From Marivita geojedonensis (lineage in GTDB: Bacteria; Pseudomonadota; Alphaproteobacteria; Rhodobacterales; Rhodobacteraceae), in the NCBI RefSeq assembly GCF_002115805.1, contig NZ_JFKC01000007.1, forward strand, positions 62,001 to 126,000: a stretch of 64,000 nt of DNA, read 5' to 3'. Positions 43,091 through 51,516 of the stretch are shown in pieces (the first letter of the stretch is position 1; the number at the start of each line of letters is the position of its first letter). A model generated the notes under the pieces. It ran no database searches and was not told the origin of the DNA. It saw only the letters and a program-made list of their open reading frames with translations. Position numbers and translations under genes: made by a program.

Positions 43091-43965
43091 TCCGCGCTCT
43101 TCCTGCGGTTCTTCCTGCTTTCCTCGGGCACAGAGTCCGGGTCCATATCGCGCACCAATCGTTCCTCACCCGACAGGCAGACAAACCGCTTGCCGCGCAT
43201 TCGCCCGATACAGGTCAGACCCACCTGCCGCGCAATCTCGACACCCCAGGCGGTAAAGCCCGAGCGCGAGGCCAGCACCGGGATGCCCATAAGCGCCGTC
43301 TTGATCACCATCTCCGACGTGAGCCTCCCGGTGGTGTAAAGGATCTTGTCCTCCGGCCCGACACCTTCCTGAAACATCCAGCCCGCGATCTTGTCCACCG
43401 CGTTGTGACGGCCCACGTCTTCCATGTAGACCAGCGGACGATCCTGATGGCAGAGCACCGTGCCGTGAATCGCCCCCGCCTCAAGGTACAGCGACGGCGT
43501 CGTGTTGATCTTGTGCGCCAACGCATAAAGCCAAGAGGTGCGCAGTTCGACTTGCGGCAACACCACCTTGTCGAGCCCCTCAATCATGTCGCCGAACACC
43601 GTTCCCACGGCACAGCCGCTGGTGCGGGTCTTTTTCTTGACCTTCTCTTCGTAGCTGGTCTGCCGCTCAGTGCGCACCACAACAACTTCGAGGTCGTCGT
43701 CATACTCGACCTTCGTCACCACATCGTCGTCGCGCAGCATGCCCTGATTGCGCAGGAAACCGACCGCCAGATATTCGGGATAGTCCCCGATCGTCATCGC
43801 CGTCACGATTTCCTGTGAATTCAGGAAAATCGTCAAAGGCCGCTCTTCGACCACGCTGATCTCGGTTTCGGCCCCGGTATGATCGGTGCCCACCACCCGG
43901 CGCGTCAGCCGCGGTGCGCCCGGATCAGGCGCAATCAGGTAGTCCCGCAACACGTCATCCGGCAT
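43087..43965 (-). CDS. fdhD: Formate dehydrogenase accessory sulfurtransferase FdhD
   Basis: 292 residues from ATG 43965 (ATG 43974 is possible, but the GGGGAG is adjacent to it). FdhD transfers sulfur from IscS to the molybdenum cofactor of formate dehydrogenase. Family blocks: VEERPLTIFLNSQEIVT, SGCAVGT, MEDVGRHNAVDKIAGW, TTGRLTSEMVIKTA. The catalytic cysteine of the E. coli CxxC loop is kept in SGCAVGT but the second is absent. Head of the Mo-cofactor operon; no formate dehydrogenase gene is in the window. Confidence 0.93.
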   Translation of the reverse strand: MPDDVLRDYLIAPDPGAPRLTRRVVGTDHTGAETEISVVEERPLTIFLNSQEIVTAMTIGDYPEYLAVGFLRNQGMLRDDDVVTKVEYDDDLEVVVVRTERQTSYEEKVKKKTRTSGCAVGTVFGDMIEGLDKVVLPQVELRTSWLYALAHKINTTPSLYLEAGAIHGTVLCHQDRPLVYMEDVGRHNAVDKIAGWMFQEGVGPEDKILYTTGRLTSEMVIKTALMGIPVLASRSGFTAWGVEIARQVGLTCIGRMRGKRFVCLSGEERLVRDMDPDSVPEESRKNRRKSAE

Positions 43966-44027
43966 GGATTGCATCTCCCCTCGTCCAAAGCTACGTCCGG
44001 TCCGAACACAGCAGACGAGGCACAGTG

Positions 44028-44735
44028 ATGGCGGCAGGGACCGCAATGTCAAGCTACTGGCGGGGCGTCCGGGATGGGCTGCCCTTTCTGGCCGTCGTCG
44101 GCCCCTTTGCCATGCTCTTTGGCGTGCTCGCCACCGAAGCCGGGCTGGCCGTGCACGAGACCATGGGCTTTTCCATTGTGGTGATCGCGGGCGCTGCCCA
44201 GTTCACTGCGCTGCAACTGTTGAACGAAAACGCACCGACACTTGTGATCATCGCTAGTGCGCTTGCCGTGAACCTGCGGATGGCGATGTATTCGGCGTCG
44301 ATCACCCCGCATCTGGGGTCCTTGCCGCTCTGGAAACGCGGGATCGCGGCGTATTTTCTCGTCGATCAGACCTATGCCGTTTCGCTGATCGACTACGAAA
44401 AGAACCCGGATCAAACCACCGCCGAGAAATTCGCGTTCTTCCTTGGCGTCATGACCCCGATCTGCCCGCCCTGGTATCTCTTTACCTTTCTCGGTGCGGT
44501 TCTTGGTGAAACCATTCCATCAAGCTTCGGACTCGACTTCGCACTGCCCATCGCATTCCTCGCGATGATCGGTCCGATGCTGCGCACACCGGCGCACAGG
44601 ATCGCTGCGCTGGCCGCCGTGGTACTGGCTCTTGCCTTTGCGTGGCTGCCGTTCAACGCGGGTCTTTTGGTGGCGGGGCTGGGCGGCATGATGGCCGGCG
44701 CACAGGCCGAGGTCCGTCTGGGGATCAAACCATGA
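44028..44735 (+). CDS. azlC: AzlC family branched-chain amino acid exporter subunit
   Basis: 235 residues with about seven membrane segments. AzlC-type motifs: FGVLATEAGL, GAAQFTALQLL and NLRMAMYSASITPHL. Works with the small AzlD protein to export branched-chain amino acids and analogues. ATG 44028 has GAGG 7 bases upstream. Divergent from fdhD. Confidence 0.9.
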   Translation: MAAGTAMSSYWRGVRDGLPFLAVVGPFAMLFGVLATEAGLAVHETMGFSIVVIAGAAQFTALQLLNENAPTLVIIASALAVNLRMAMYSASITPHLGSLPLWKRGIAAYFLVDQTYAVSLIDYEKNPDQTTAEKFAFFLGVMTPICPPWYLFTFLGAVLGETIPSSFGLDFALPIAFLAMIGPMLRTPAHRIAALAAVVLALAFAWLPFNAGLLVAGLGGMMAGAQAEVRLGIKP

Positions 44736-45055
44736 GCGACACAACCCAACTCTGGGTCATCATCATCGCGCTTGGACTTGGCAGCTTCGGCATGCGCTTT
44801 GCGTTTCTGGGGCTTGTCGGAGACCGGGCCATGCCCGAATGGCTTCTGCGCCACCTGCGCTATACGGCAGTCGCCGTGATCCCGGCTCTGGTGGCACCTT
44901 TGGTCGTCTGGCCGACCGCCACAGGCGGCGAACCGGACGCAACCCGCCTCTCTGCGGCGGTCGCCACTTTTGCCGTAGGCTACCTGACGAAAAACGTCTT
45001 TGCTGCGATGGGTGTCGGCGCGGCGGTGCTCGTAACGCTGAGCGCGCTGCTCTGA
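44732..45055 (+). CDS. azlD: AzlD family transporter small subunit
   Basis: 107 residues with four membrane segments (LWVIIIALGLGSFGMRFAFL, VAVIPALVAPLVVW and two more). Partner of AzlC; ATG overlaps the azlC stop (ATGA). Its stop is 4 bases from that of the convergent lipoprotein gene. Confidence 0.9.
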   Translation: MSDTTQLWVIIIALGLGSFGMRFAFLGLVGDRAMPEWLLRHLRYTAVAVIPALVAPLVVWPTATGGEPDATRLSAAVATFAVGYLTKNVFAAMGVGAAVLVTLSALL

Positions 45056-45059
45056 CCGG

Positions 45060-45686
45060 TCACTGCCCGATCAGCGCCTGTTCGTACTGCGCGATGGCAA
45101 CCGCCTTGTCGTCGTCGTCGTTCTCGAAGATGCGCGTGGTGGTCACGCCGGGCAGCTTCTCGAAATCGTCCATCAGTCGCTTCGGGAACCATGTGGAACC
45201 CACCGACTCGAACCCCGGCAATTGCCGCAGGATGGCCGCCGTGCTCAGCGCACACTGAGCCGATGCCACCGGTCCGTTGGCCACCGCAAGCCGCAGCGCG
45301 CGCTCGGCCACTTCGGGCGGAACCTCGATTGTCTGGATGACAACGTGGTAGGTCTTGCGTGCATGGGCGCGCGCATAGAAATCTGCAACGCCCGGCGTGA
45401 TGCCATAAAGCACATCGTCCCGCTCGGGGACTGCGCGCAACCGGACCGTTCCAGCCGGATCAAAGATCACCCGCTGCGATCCATTGATCATCAGGCTGGT
45501 ATGCGCCCCCGCTCCGGACCGGTTGTTGATCATCGTGTAGAGCGTCAGCGCCGTCGGGCCTTCGTGGCGGTAAGATGCGCTGCTAATCACTTCGGGCGAG
45601 GCATCCGGGCGCATATCCGCGCCCGCGCCACAGCCCGCAAGGGCCAACATCGCCAATCCGGTCAAGAGACGCGCAGATCCGATCAT
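45060..45686 (-). CDS. Putative lipoprotein of unknown function
   Basis: 208 residues with a lipobox (LAMLALAGC, cysteine at 19), predicting a lipid-anchored periplasmic protein. The mature part mixes beta-rich segments and a closing NDDDDKAVAIAQYEQALIG. No known domain recognised. It lies 19 bases after the cytochrome oxidase subunit IV gene on the same strand. Confidence 0.72.
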   Translation of the reverse strand: MIGSARLLTGLAMLALAGCGAGADMRPDASPEVISSASYRHEGPTALTLYTMINNRSGAGAHTSLMINGSQRVIFDPAGTVRLRAVPERDDVLYGITPGVADFYARAHARKTYHVVIQTIEVPPEVAERALRLAVANGPVASAQCALSTAAILRQLPGFESVGSTWFPKRLMDDFEKLPGVTTTRIFENDDDDKAVAIAQYEQALIGQ

Positions 45687-45705
45687 GTCAGCCCGGCTCC
45701 CGATC

Positions 45706-45840
45706 TCAGGAGTTGAAGATCGCGAGGAAGATCAGAACACCGATCGAAACCGCCGCAACGCGAATCGTCCAACGGATGAAGCCGTCGAACGTCTTTTCGT
45801 GTTCGGAAATATCCATGGTGCCGTGCTTGTGTTCTGCCAT
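45706..45840 (-). CDS. aa3-type cytochrome c oxidase subunit IV
   Basis: 44 residues, below normal gene-calling size. MAEHKHGTMDISEHEKTFDG followed by one membrane segment (TIRVAAVSIGVLIFLAIF) is the hallmark of the small fourth subunit of alphaproteobacterial aa3 oxidases. ATG 45840 is chosen because AAGGG lies 10 bases upstream; ATG 45849 abuts that site. The catalytic subunits are not in the window. Confidence 0.92.
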   Translation of the reverse strand: MAEHKHGTMDISEHEKTFDGFIRWTIRVAAVSIGVLIFLAIFNS

Positions 45841-45926
45841 TTGAGACATCCCTTACAAATGTTTTCTTGTCGCTACCCGATTTGCCCGACCATGTCACCC
45901 ATGCCAAGCGCGCAGTGTGTCGCGCC

Positions 45927-46385
45927 TCAGGTCGCCTGTTCCAATTCTGCCGCAAGCTGAAACCCGATACGGCGCGGCTCTGTATCCTCGCGCAGAATCG
46001 GCAAAGCGCGAAGCGCCACGTTGAGCTGCGACACATGCTGGATCAGCTGCATACGGCCCCCCTCTTCGTCTGATCCGTAGAAGGTCAGAATGTCAGGGTC
46101 GAAATAGCACAGCCCCTCGATCCGCAGCACACCGGTTTCATTCCCGGCAAAGCCCATCGCCACCTCGTGTTCGTTATCCAGTTGCTCCTCGAAGTTCTGG
46201 ATATAGAGGATCAGCCGCTCATAGGCCCATTCAGCCGCGCTTTTCTGTTTGACGGGCTTGCGCGTCACCACTTCCGGCAAGGGCTTCTCGCCGGTTTCAC
46301 CACAGCCCACGGCATGTGCCTCGACCTGACGCGGCAGCGCATCGTTCTCTGTCGCCTCTGCGGTGGTCTGAATATCCTGGCTCAT
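45927..46385 (-). CDS. DUF6173 family protein
   Basis: 152 residues. Disordered first 45 residues, then the conserved block SAAEWAYERLILYIQNFEEQL ... EVAMGFAGNE ... CYFDPDILTFYG, matching the DUF6173 family as I remember it. Soluble, function unknown. 13 bases after the Lrp-type regulator gene, so probably one transcript. Confidence 0.78.
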   Translation of the reverse strand: MSQDIQTTAEATENDALPRQVEAHAVGCGETGEKPLPEVVTRKPVKQKSAAEWAYERLILYIQNFEEQLDNEHEVAMGFAGNETGVLRIEGLCYFDPDILTFYGSDEEGGRMQLIQHVSQLNVALRALPILREDTEPRRIGFQLAAELEQAT

Positions 46386-46398
46386 AGGTCTCCGCCCC

Positions 46399-46863
46399 TC
46401 AGATCGGCAATGCGGTGGTTTCCTTGATCTCTTCCATAACGAAACTCGCCGAAATATCCGAGAGCGGAATCCGCGCGATCACGCGCTTGTAAAAGGCGTC
46501 ATAGGCCGGCACATCGGCCACACGCACGCGCAGCAGGTAATCCAGATCGCCGGTCATCCGGTAAGCCCCCACAACCTCGGGCATGGCGCGCACGGCCCTG
46601 TGAAACCCCTCAAGCCATTCCGCATCATGGCGCCCGGCGCGGATCATCACCATCACTTCAAGCGGGCAGCCCAGCCGCGCCGGATCGGCCAGCGCCACGC
46701 GTCCCGTGATGACCCCGGCCTCTTCCATCAGCTTGATCCGCCGCCAGCAGGCATTACGCGACAGCGCGACCTTTTCCGCAATGACCTCGACGCTCAGACT
46801 GGCATCGCGTTGCAGAATTCGCAGTATCGCCCTGTCGAAACCATCCAATTCCGCAGCTTTCAT
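46399..46863 (-). CDS. Lrp/AsnC family transcriptional regulator
   Basis: 154 residues: N-terminal helix-turn-helix (LDGFDRAILRILQRDASLSVEVIAEKVALSRNACWRRI) and C-terminal RAM ligand domain. Regulates amino acid-related genes; target here is unknown. ATG 46863 rather than TTG 46878. Divergent from the DUF6356 gene. Confidence 0.9.
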   Translation of the reverse strand: MKAAELDGFDRAILRILQRDASLSVEVIAEKVALSRNACWRRIKLMEEAGVITGRVALADPARLGCPLEVMVMIRAGRHDAEWLEGFHRAVRAMPEVVGAYRMTGDLDYLLRVRVADVPAYDAFYKRVIARIPLSDISASFVMEEIKETTALPI

Positions 46864-46975
46864 GAGAATTTTTCCCAATAATTCCGCCCTACGATATGAA
46901 AATTGGGAAGATAGCGCCAGCGAAATCCATCATATTTCACCCACTCACGGAACGCACCAAAACGAGGGCAGATCA

Positions 46976-47197
46976 ATGGCAGACACAGGCTCCTTCCTGC
47001 ACAGGGTATTCATCGAACATCCCGAAACAGTGGACGAAACCTATTTCGAACATATGCGCTTCGCCGCCGGTTTTGCCTTCTGGCTGTCGGTTGCGGCAGG
47101 CGCGGCGGCCATTCATGCCCTGATCCCGGCCATGTGCGAAACCACTGCAAGCCGCATCCTCAAAAGGCTCCACGCCAAAATGGAACGCCGCCACTGA
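46976..47197 (+). CDS. DUF6356 family small membrane protein
   Basis: 73 residues: FIEHPETVDETYFEHMRFAA then one membrane segment (GFAFWLSVAAGAAAIHALIPAM) and a basic tail. This is the DUF6356 pattern (from memory). GAGGG upstream of ATG 46976. Its stop overlaps the start of the glutamine amidotransferase gene (TGATG), implying translational coupling. Confidence 0.8.
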   Translation: MADTGSFLHRVFIEHPETVDETYFEHMRFAAGFAFWLSVAAGAAAIHALIPAMCETTASRILKRLHAKMERRH

Positions 47198-47985
47198 TGT
47201 GTCGCCTCGCCGCGTATATCGGACCTCCGGTTGCACTTTCGCATGTCATCGTCGAACCGTCCCATTCGCTGCTGGAGCAAAGCATCCACGCGACCGAAGC
47301 AAAGCTCGCCGTACAGGGCGACGGGTTCGGGTTCGCGTGGTATGATCACGAACAGCAAATGGGCCTCTATCGCGATGTGCTTCCTGCATGGTCCGATGGC
47401 AACCTGCTCAGCCTGTGCAGGATGATCCGCTCTCCCCTTTTCCTGGCGCATGTTCGCGCATCCACGTCCGGGGAAACCTCTCGGGTCAATTGCCATCCCT
47501 TCGCGCATGGGGACTGGTGCTTCATGCACAATGGTCAGGTACCGCGGATCGAACATATCCGTCGCCCCTTGGAGTCGACCCTGCCCGACGATCTGTATGC
47601 GGCGCGCCGGGGAACAACGGATTCCGAACTGATCTTCCTGCTTCTGCTCGCAAACGGACTGCGCGAAGATCCCCTGAGCGCTGTACGCACGGTGATCGAC
47701 CTGCTGCACAGCTTCAGCCTGGGGCATCCTGCGTCAGACGCGATACGGTTGACCTGCGTTCTCAGCGATGGCGAAACCCTTTACGCCTTCCGCCATGCCA
47801 GCGACATGCGCGCGCCGACGCTTTATTTGAAACAGCTTTGCGATGGAGGCCGCATCCTTGCGTCAGAACCGCTGGAGCCGACACGCGACGGATGGATCAC
47901 TGTTGGGATGGATCAGTTTGTCACGATCTCGGGCAACGACCCCGAGTTTGCAGACATCTTCGGCGCATGTGCCGAGGTGGCGTAA
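47197..47985 (+). CDS. Class II glutamine amidotransferase (YafJ-like)
   Basis: 262 residues. The second residue is the N-terminal nucleophile cysteine (MCRLAAYIG), exposed after Met removal; GDGFGFAWY, FLAHVRAST and CFMHNGQV are the glutaminase-domain blocks. There is no synthetase domain, so the acceptor is unknown; relatives act in ergothioneine-type (EgtC) or unknown amide chemistry. Coupled to the DUF6356 gene. Confidence 0.87.
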   Translation: MCRLAAYIGPPVALSHVIVEPSHSLLEQSIHATEAKLAVQGDGFGFAWYDHEQQMGLYRDVLPAWSDGNLLSLCRMIRSPLFLAHVRASTSGETSRVNCHPFAHGDWCFMHNGQVPRIEHIRRPLESTLPDDLYAARRGTTDSELIFLLLLANGLREDPLSAVRTVIDLLHSFSLGHPASDAIRLTCVLSDGETLYAFRHASDMRAPTLYLKQLCDGGRILASEPLEPTRDGWITVGMDQFVTISGNDPEFADIFGACAEVA

Positions 47986-47994
47986 AACCAAGCC

Positions 47995-48009
47995 TTAACA
48001 AATAGTTAA
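47995..48009. promoter_or_regulatory. Perfect CtrA-type box in a convergent gap
   Basis: TTAA, 7 bases, TTAA, 10 bases after the amidotransferase stop. No gene start lies within 150 bases, and its right half coincides with the U-tract of the rmuC terminator, so it may be coincidence. Confidence 0.3.
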
Positions 48010-48010
48010 A

Positions 48011-48118
48011 AGGTCCGAAGTGGACCTAATGTTTCGCGCGCGAAACAATTTGAGCGGGTTTCGCCTTTGGCGAACAGACCATCCGGAGGATGGTTCGAGG
48101 CGAGAACGGGCAAAGCCC
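48011..48118. repeat. Run of five short palindromes; first is the rmuC terminator
   Basis: In 108 bases: AGGTCC/GGACCT (48011-48027, followed leftward by TTTTAA and so a good terminator for rmuC), GTTTCGCG/CGCGAAAC (48031-48046), TTCGCC/GGCGAA (48060-48074), ACCATCC/GGATGGT (48078-48094) and GGGC/GCCC (48108-48118). The rmuC stop is at 48136. No reading frame covers them. Confidence 0.75.
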
Positions 48119-48135
48119 CTGGTACGCTTTCTGAC

Positions 48136-49302
48136 CTATTCTCCCGGCGGCTTGGCCAGCCGCACAACCGGGCTCGGTTCTTCCTTGGCCAACTCCTCGA
48201 AATCGAAATTGTCCAGCCTGCGCGCCCGACGCCCGGCTTTGTCGGCGCTGATCTTGATGTCCGCGATATCTTTCGCCGCCTGCCCGAAATGACGATCCAG
48301 ATTGTCCACCCGGCTGCCAAGCCGCTCCACATCCGCATACAGCAGGTGCAGCTCTTTACGGATCGCACCCGCCTGTTCCCGCATCCGCGCGTCCTTGAGG
48401 ATCGCACGCATCGTGTTCAGTGTCGCCATGCAGGTCGTCGGAGACACGATCCAGACCCGCGCATTGAACCCCTCGCGCACAACTTCGGGAAAGTTCGCGT
48501 GCAGTTCCGCATAGACCGCCTCGGACGGCAGAAACATCAGCGCGCCGTCGGCGGTCTCACCTTCGATGATGTATTTCTCTGAGATGTCCTTGATGTGCTT
48601 TCGCAGCGAAAGCCGCAATTGCTGCGCCGCGCGGTTCAGCTGATCCTGCGTATCCGCACGGCGCAGGTTCTCATAGGCTTCCAACGGAAACTTGCTGTCG
48701 ATCGCAATCGGCCCCGGCGGGTTTGGCAAGTGGATCAGGCAATCCGCCCGCTTGCCGTTCGACAGGGTCGCCTGCAGCGTATAGCTGTCCTTGGGCAGCG
48801 CCTTGCCGACGATGTCGGTCAGCTGAATCTCCCCGAACGCCCCGCGCGTCTGCTTGTTCGACAGGATGTCCTGCAGGGACAGCACGTCGCCCGACAGCTT
48901 GGTGATGTTCTCCTGCGCCTTGTCGATGCTCTGCAAGCGCTGCTGCAATTCACCCAAAGACTGCGCCGTGCGGCGGGCCGAGCCGTGCAGGTTCTCGTTC
49001 ATCTGCTCCTGCACCTGCGCCAGCCGCCGCTCCATCAGTTGCAGCATCGCGGTCTGGCTTTGCGCCTGTGCCTCGCTCACATGCGTCAGGCCACCGGACA
49101 GCCGTTCCTGCCCGTCGCTCAATGACTGCACCCGCTGCCCGACCTGCGCGAGTTGGTAGACCAAAGGCTCACTGAGTTTCGCAGCGCGACGCGCGGACAG
49201 GAGTGACATGATGAGCAGCAGCAGAACCAAGGCCCCCAGTGCCAAGCCCAGCAGAACGACCGGATCGCTCAGGTCGAGGATGAGATCACCGATCTGGATC
49301 AT
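48136..49302 (-). CDS. rmuC: DNA recombination protein RmuC
   Basis: 388 residues: one N-terminal membrane segment (LLGLALGALVLLLLIMSLL), a long coiled coil (about 35-130) and a C-terminal PD-(D/E)XK-like domain with RADCLIHLP, IAIDSKFPLEAY and GALMFLPSEAVYAE. Limits inversions and rearrangements. Translationally coupled to mutL (4-base overlap), so two genome-stability genes share an operon. Confidence 0.93.
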   Translation of the reverse strand: MIQIGDLILDLSDPVVLLGLALGALVLLLLIMSLLSARRAAKLSEPLVYQLAQVGQRVQSLSDGQERLSGGLTHVSEAQAQSQTAMLQLMERRLAQVQEQMNENLHGSARRTAQSLGELQQRLQSIDKAQENITKLSGDVLSLQDILSNKQTRGAFGEIQLTDIVGKALPKDSYTLQATLSNGKRADCLIHLPNPPGPIAIDSKFPLEAYENLRRADTQDQLNRAAQQLRLSLRKHIKDISEKYIIEGETADGALMFLPSEAVYAELHANFPEVVREGFNARVWIVSPTTCMATLNTMRAILKDARMREQAGAIRKELHLLYADVERLGSRVDNLDRHFGQAAKDIADIKISADKAGRRARRLDNFDFEELAKEEPSPVVRLAKPPGE

Positions 49303-51143
49303 GTGCGGCCAAACAGTCTTTCGATGTCACTGAGTTTCAGTTCGACATAGGTGGGTCGACCATGGTTGCACTGGCCGGAATAGGGGGTCGCTTCCATCTC
49401 GCGCAGCAGAGAGTTCATCTCTTCCGCCCGCATCTGACGGCCCGAGCGGATGGAGCCGTGACAGGCGACCCGGCTGAGGATCGCGTCGATCCGCTCCTGC
49501 ACCGCGCGCGCTTCGCCCTGATCGTCGAGTTCATCGAGAATGTCACGCAGCAACGCGTCAGCGTTGACCTCCCCCAGAATGGCCGGGGTTTCACGGACGA
49601 CCACGGCCCCGTTGCCGAAGGGTTCGATGGTCAGACCCATGCGGGTCAGGTCGTCAGAGATCTCAAGCAGCCGGGCACTGTCGCCTTCACTCATCTCGAC
49701 CACATCCGGGATCAGAAGCGCCTGAGCAGACACACCGTTCTGCGCCATCTGGGTCTTGAGTTTTTCGTACACCAACCGCTCATGTGCGGCGTGCTGGTCA
49801 ACGATGACGATCCCGTCCTCGGTCTGGGCGATGATGTAATTTTCATGCACCTGTCCCCGCGCCGCCCCAAGCGGCAGGTTTTCGCGAGGGGCCTCGTCGG
49901 CTTCGGGCGCGCGCTCTTCGACCTCGACCACTCTGCCGGAATAGCTCGATTGCATGTCGGCAAATCCCGGTGCCTGAGCCTGATAGGCGGTCTGTCTCGC
50001 TGCGAAACTCGGGCGGTCCATCTGGTAAATGCGCGGTTGCCCCTGCGGAGCCTCGGGCCGCATCGCGCCCAAAGTGGCCCCCGCGACCGTCGTGGACGCG
50101 CGGTGCCCCGCCTCTGCCAGAGCGTGACGCAGGGCCGACACGATCAGACCGCGTACCACGCCCGGCTCGCGGAACCGCACTTCGGATTTCGCGGGGTGTA
50201 CGTTCACGTCCACCTTGTGCGGATCGCAATCGATAAAGAGCGCCACCGCCGGGTGCCGGTCGCGGCTGAGGAAATCGGCATAGGCCCCGCGCAGCGCACC
50301 GATCAGCAGCTTGTCGCGCACAGGGCGGCCGTTGACGAAAAGGAACTGCGCCACCGCAGCACCGCGTGAATAGGTGGGCAACCCGGCCAGCCCGGTGAGG
50401 CGGATGCCTTCGCGCTCTGCGTCGATGGGCACGGCGTTGTCGGTGAACTCGCGTCCCATCACTTGACCCAGCCGACCACGCAGCGCGTCGAAGAGATCGC
50501 CCGTCACCGCATCGGCACGGAAGGTCACGCGCCCTTCACCACCACCCGACACATCGCGCAGGGTGAAGCTGACTGAAGGTTCGGCCATTGCCAGCCGTTT
50601 GATCACGTCCGAGATCGACTGCATCTCGGCCCGATCAGATCGAAGGAATTTCAAGCGCGCAGGTGTGGCGAAAAAGAGATTGCGCAGGGTGACGACGGTT
50701 CCCCGCGAGAGTGCCGCAGGCTTTACAGGATCGACCTTGCCACCTGTAACAGAAAGCTCGGCTGCGTCATGCCCTTCGGCCCGGCTGGTGAGGGTCAGGC
50801 GACCGACCGCGCCCAGCGACGCCAGTGCTTCGCCGCGAAACCCGAAGCTGTGGATGTTGAGCAGGTCGGAACCGTCAATCTTGGAGGTCGCGTGGCGCGC
50901 AATCGCCAGCGGCAGTTCCTCGGGCGGGATCCCGCAACCATCATCGGTGACGCGGATCAGGGTCTTGCCTCCATCGGCGATGGCCACATCAATGCGCGTG
51001 GCCCCGGCATCGACAGCGTTCTCGACCAGCTCCTTGACGGCTGAGGCCGGGCGCTCCACCACCTCTCCCGCAGCAATGCGGTTGATCGCGCTTTCCTCAA
51101 GGGGTTGAATTGCGGCGCGTATATTGGGTGCGTGGGAGTTCAT
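49299..51143 (-). CDS. mutL: DNA mismatch repair protein MutL (endonuclease type)
   Basis: 614 residues. GHKL ATPase N-terminus (INRIAAGEVVERPASAVKELVENAVDAG, DDGCGI, HSFGFRGEALASLGAV) and C-terminal dimerisation/nuclease domain. The C-terminus has DQHAAHERLVYE, matching the DQHA-x2-E-x4-E nickase motif, plus ACHGSIRSG and CNHGRP. This is the MutH-independent, self-nicking form of MutL. Upstream of rmuC. Confidence 0.96.
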   Translation of the reverse strand: MNSHAPNIRAAIQPLEESAINRIAAGEVVERPASAVKELVENAVDAGATRIDVAIADGGKTLIRVTDDGCGIPPEELPLAIARHATSKIDGSDLLNIHSFGFRGEALASLGAVGRLTLTSRAEGHDAAELSVTGGKVDPVKPAALSRGTVVTLRNLFFATPARLKFLRSDRAEMQSISDVIKRLAMAEPSVSFTLRDVSGGGEGRVTFRADAVTGDLFDALRGRLGQVMGREFTDNAVPIDAEREGIRLTGLAGLPTYSRGAAVAQFLFVNGRPVRDKLLIGALRGAYADFLSRDRHPAVALFIDCDPHKVDVNVHPAKSEVRFREPGVVRGLIVSALRHALAEAGHRASTTVAGATLGAMRPEAPQGQPRIYQMDRPSFAARQTAYQAQAPGFADMQSSYSGRVVEVEERAPEADEAPRENLPLGAARGQVHENYIIAQTEDGIVIVDQHAAHERLVYEKLKTQMAQNGVSAQALLIPDVVEMSEGDSARLLEISDDLTRMGLTIEPFGNGAVVVRETPAILGEVNADALLRDILDELDDQGEARAVQERIDAILSRVACHGSIRSGRQMRAEEMNSLLREMEATPYSGQCNHGRPTYVELKLSDIERLFGRT

Positions 51144-51204
51144 GCCACGAGATGTAGCATGGGTTTTGCGATTCTTCTATGGGAGGGTCGTGTGTTTGAC
51201 GTGG

Positions 51205-51393
51205 TCAGACAAATTTCAGCAGGATGCCCATCGCGCTGATATATGCGGCCATCATTACCCAGAACCGGTATTTCATGTTTTGCTGAATCTCGGCGGTTTC
51301 GGCGCTAATCTTGGCCGTTTCTGAAATCAAGCGTGCGATCTCGGCACGCATCTTGTCGTCCGCCAGGGCCTGTTCTGTATGTGTCATTGGCAT
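51205..51393 (-). CDS. Small membrane protein, unknown
   Basis: 62 residues from ATG 51393 (ATG 51387 equally possible). A charged helix (DDKMRAEIARLISETAKISAETAEIQQN) followed by a C-terminal membrane segment (YRFWVMMAAYISAMGILLKF): a tail-anchored helical protein. No family recognised. Confidence 0.6.
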   Translation of the reverse strand: MPMTHTEQALADDKMRAEIARLISETAKISAETAEIQQNMKYRFWVMMAAYISAMGILLKFV

Positions 51394-51516
51394 GTTCCGT
51401 GCAAACCTCCACACCCTGAATAATATAGAGATTGAATTCCTTTCTGTCGACTTAACCAGACCAACAAAGGCCGTTGTGCAATTGACGCGGCTGCCCTCCG
51501 TGGTAACAGGTTTGTC

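Noticed and set aside
48031-48046. GTTTCGCGCGCGAAAC as a parS centromere site
   Set aside because: Alphaproteobacterial parS is GTTTC-ACGT-GAAAC; here the centre is six bases, so the half-sites are wrongly spaced, and no parAB is nearby.
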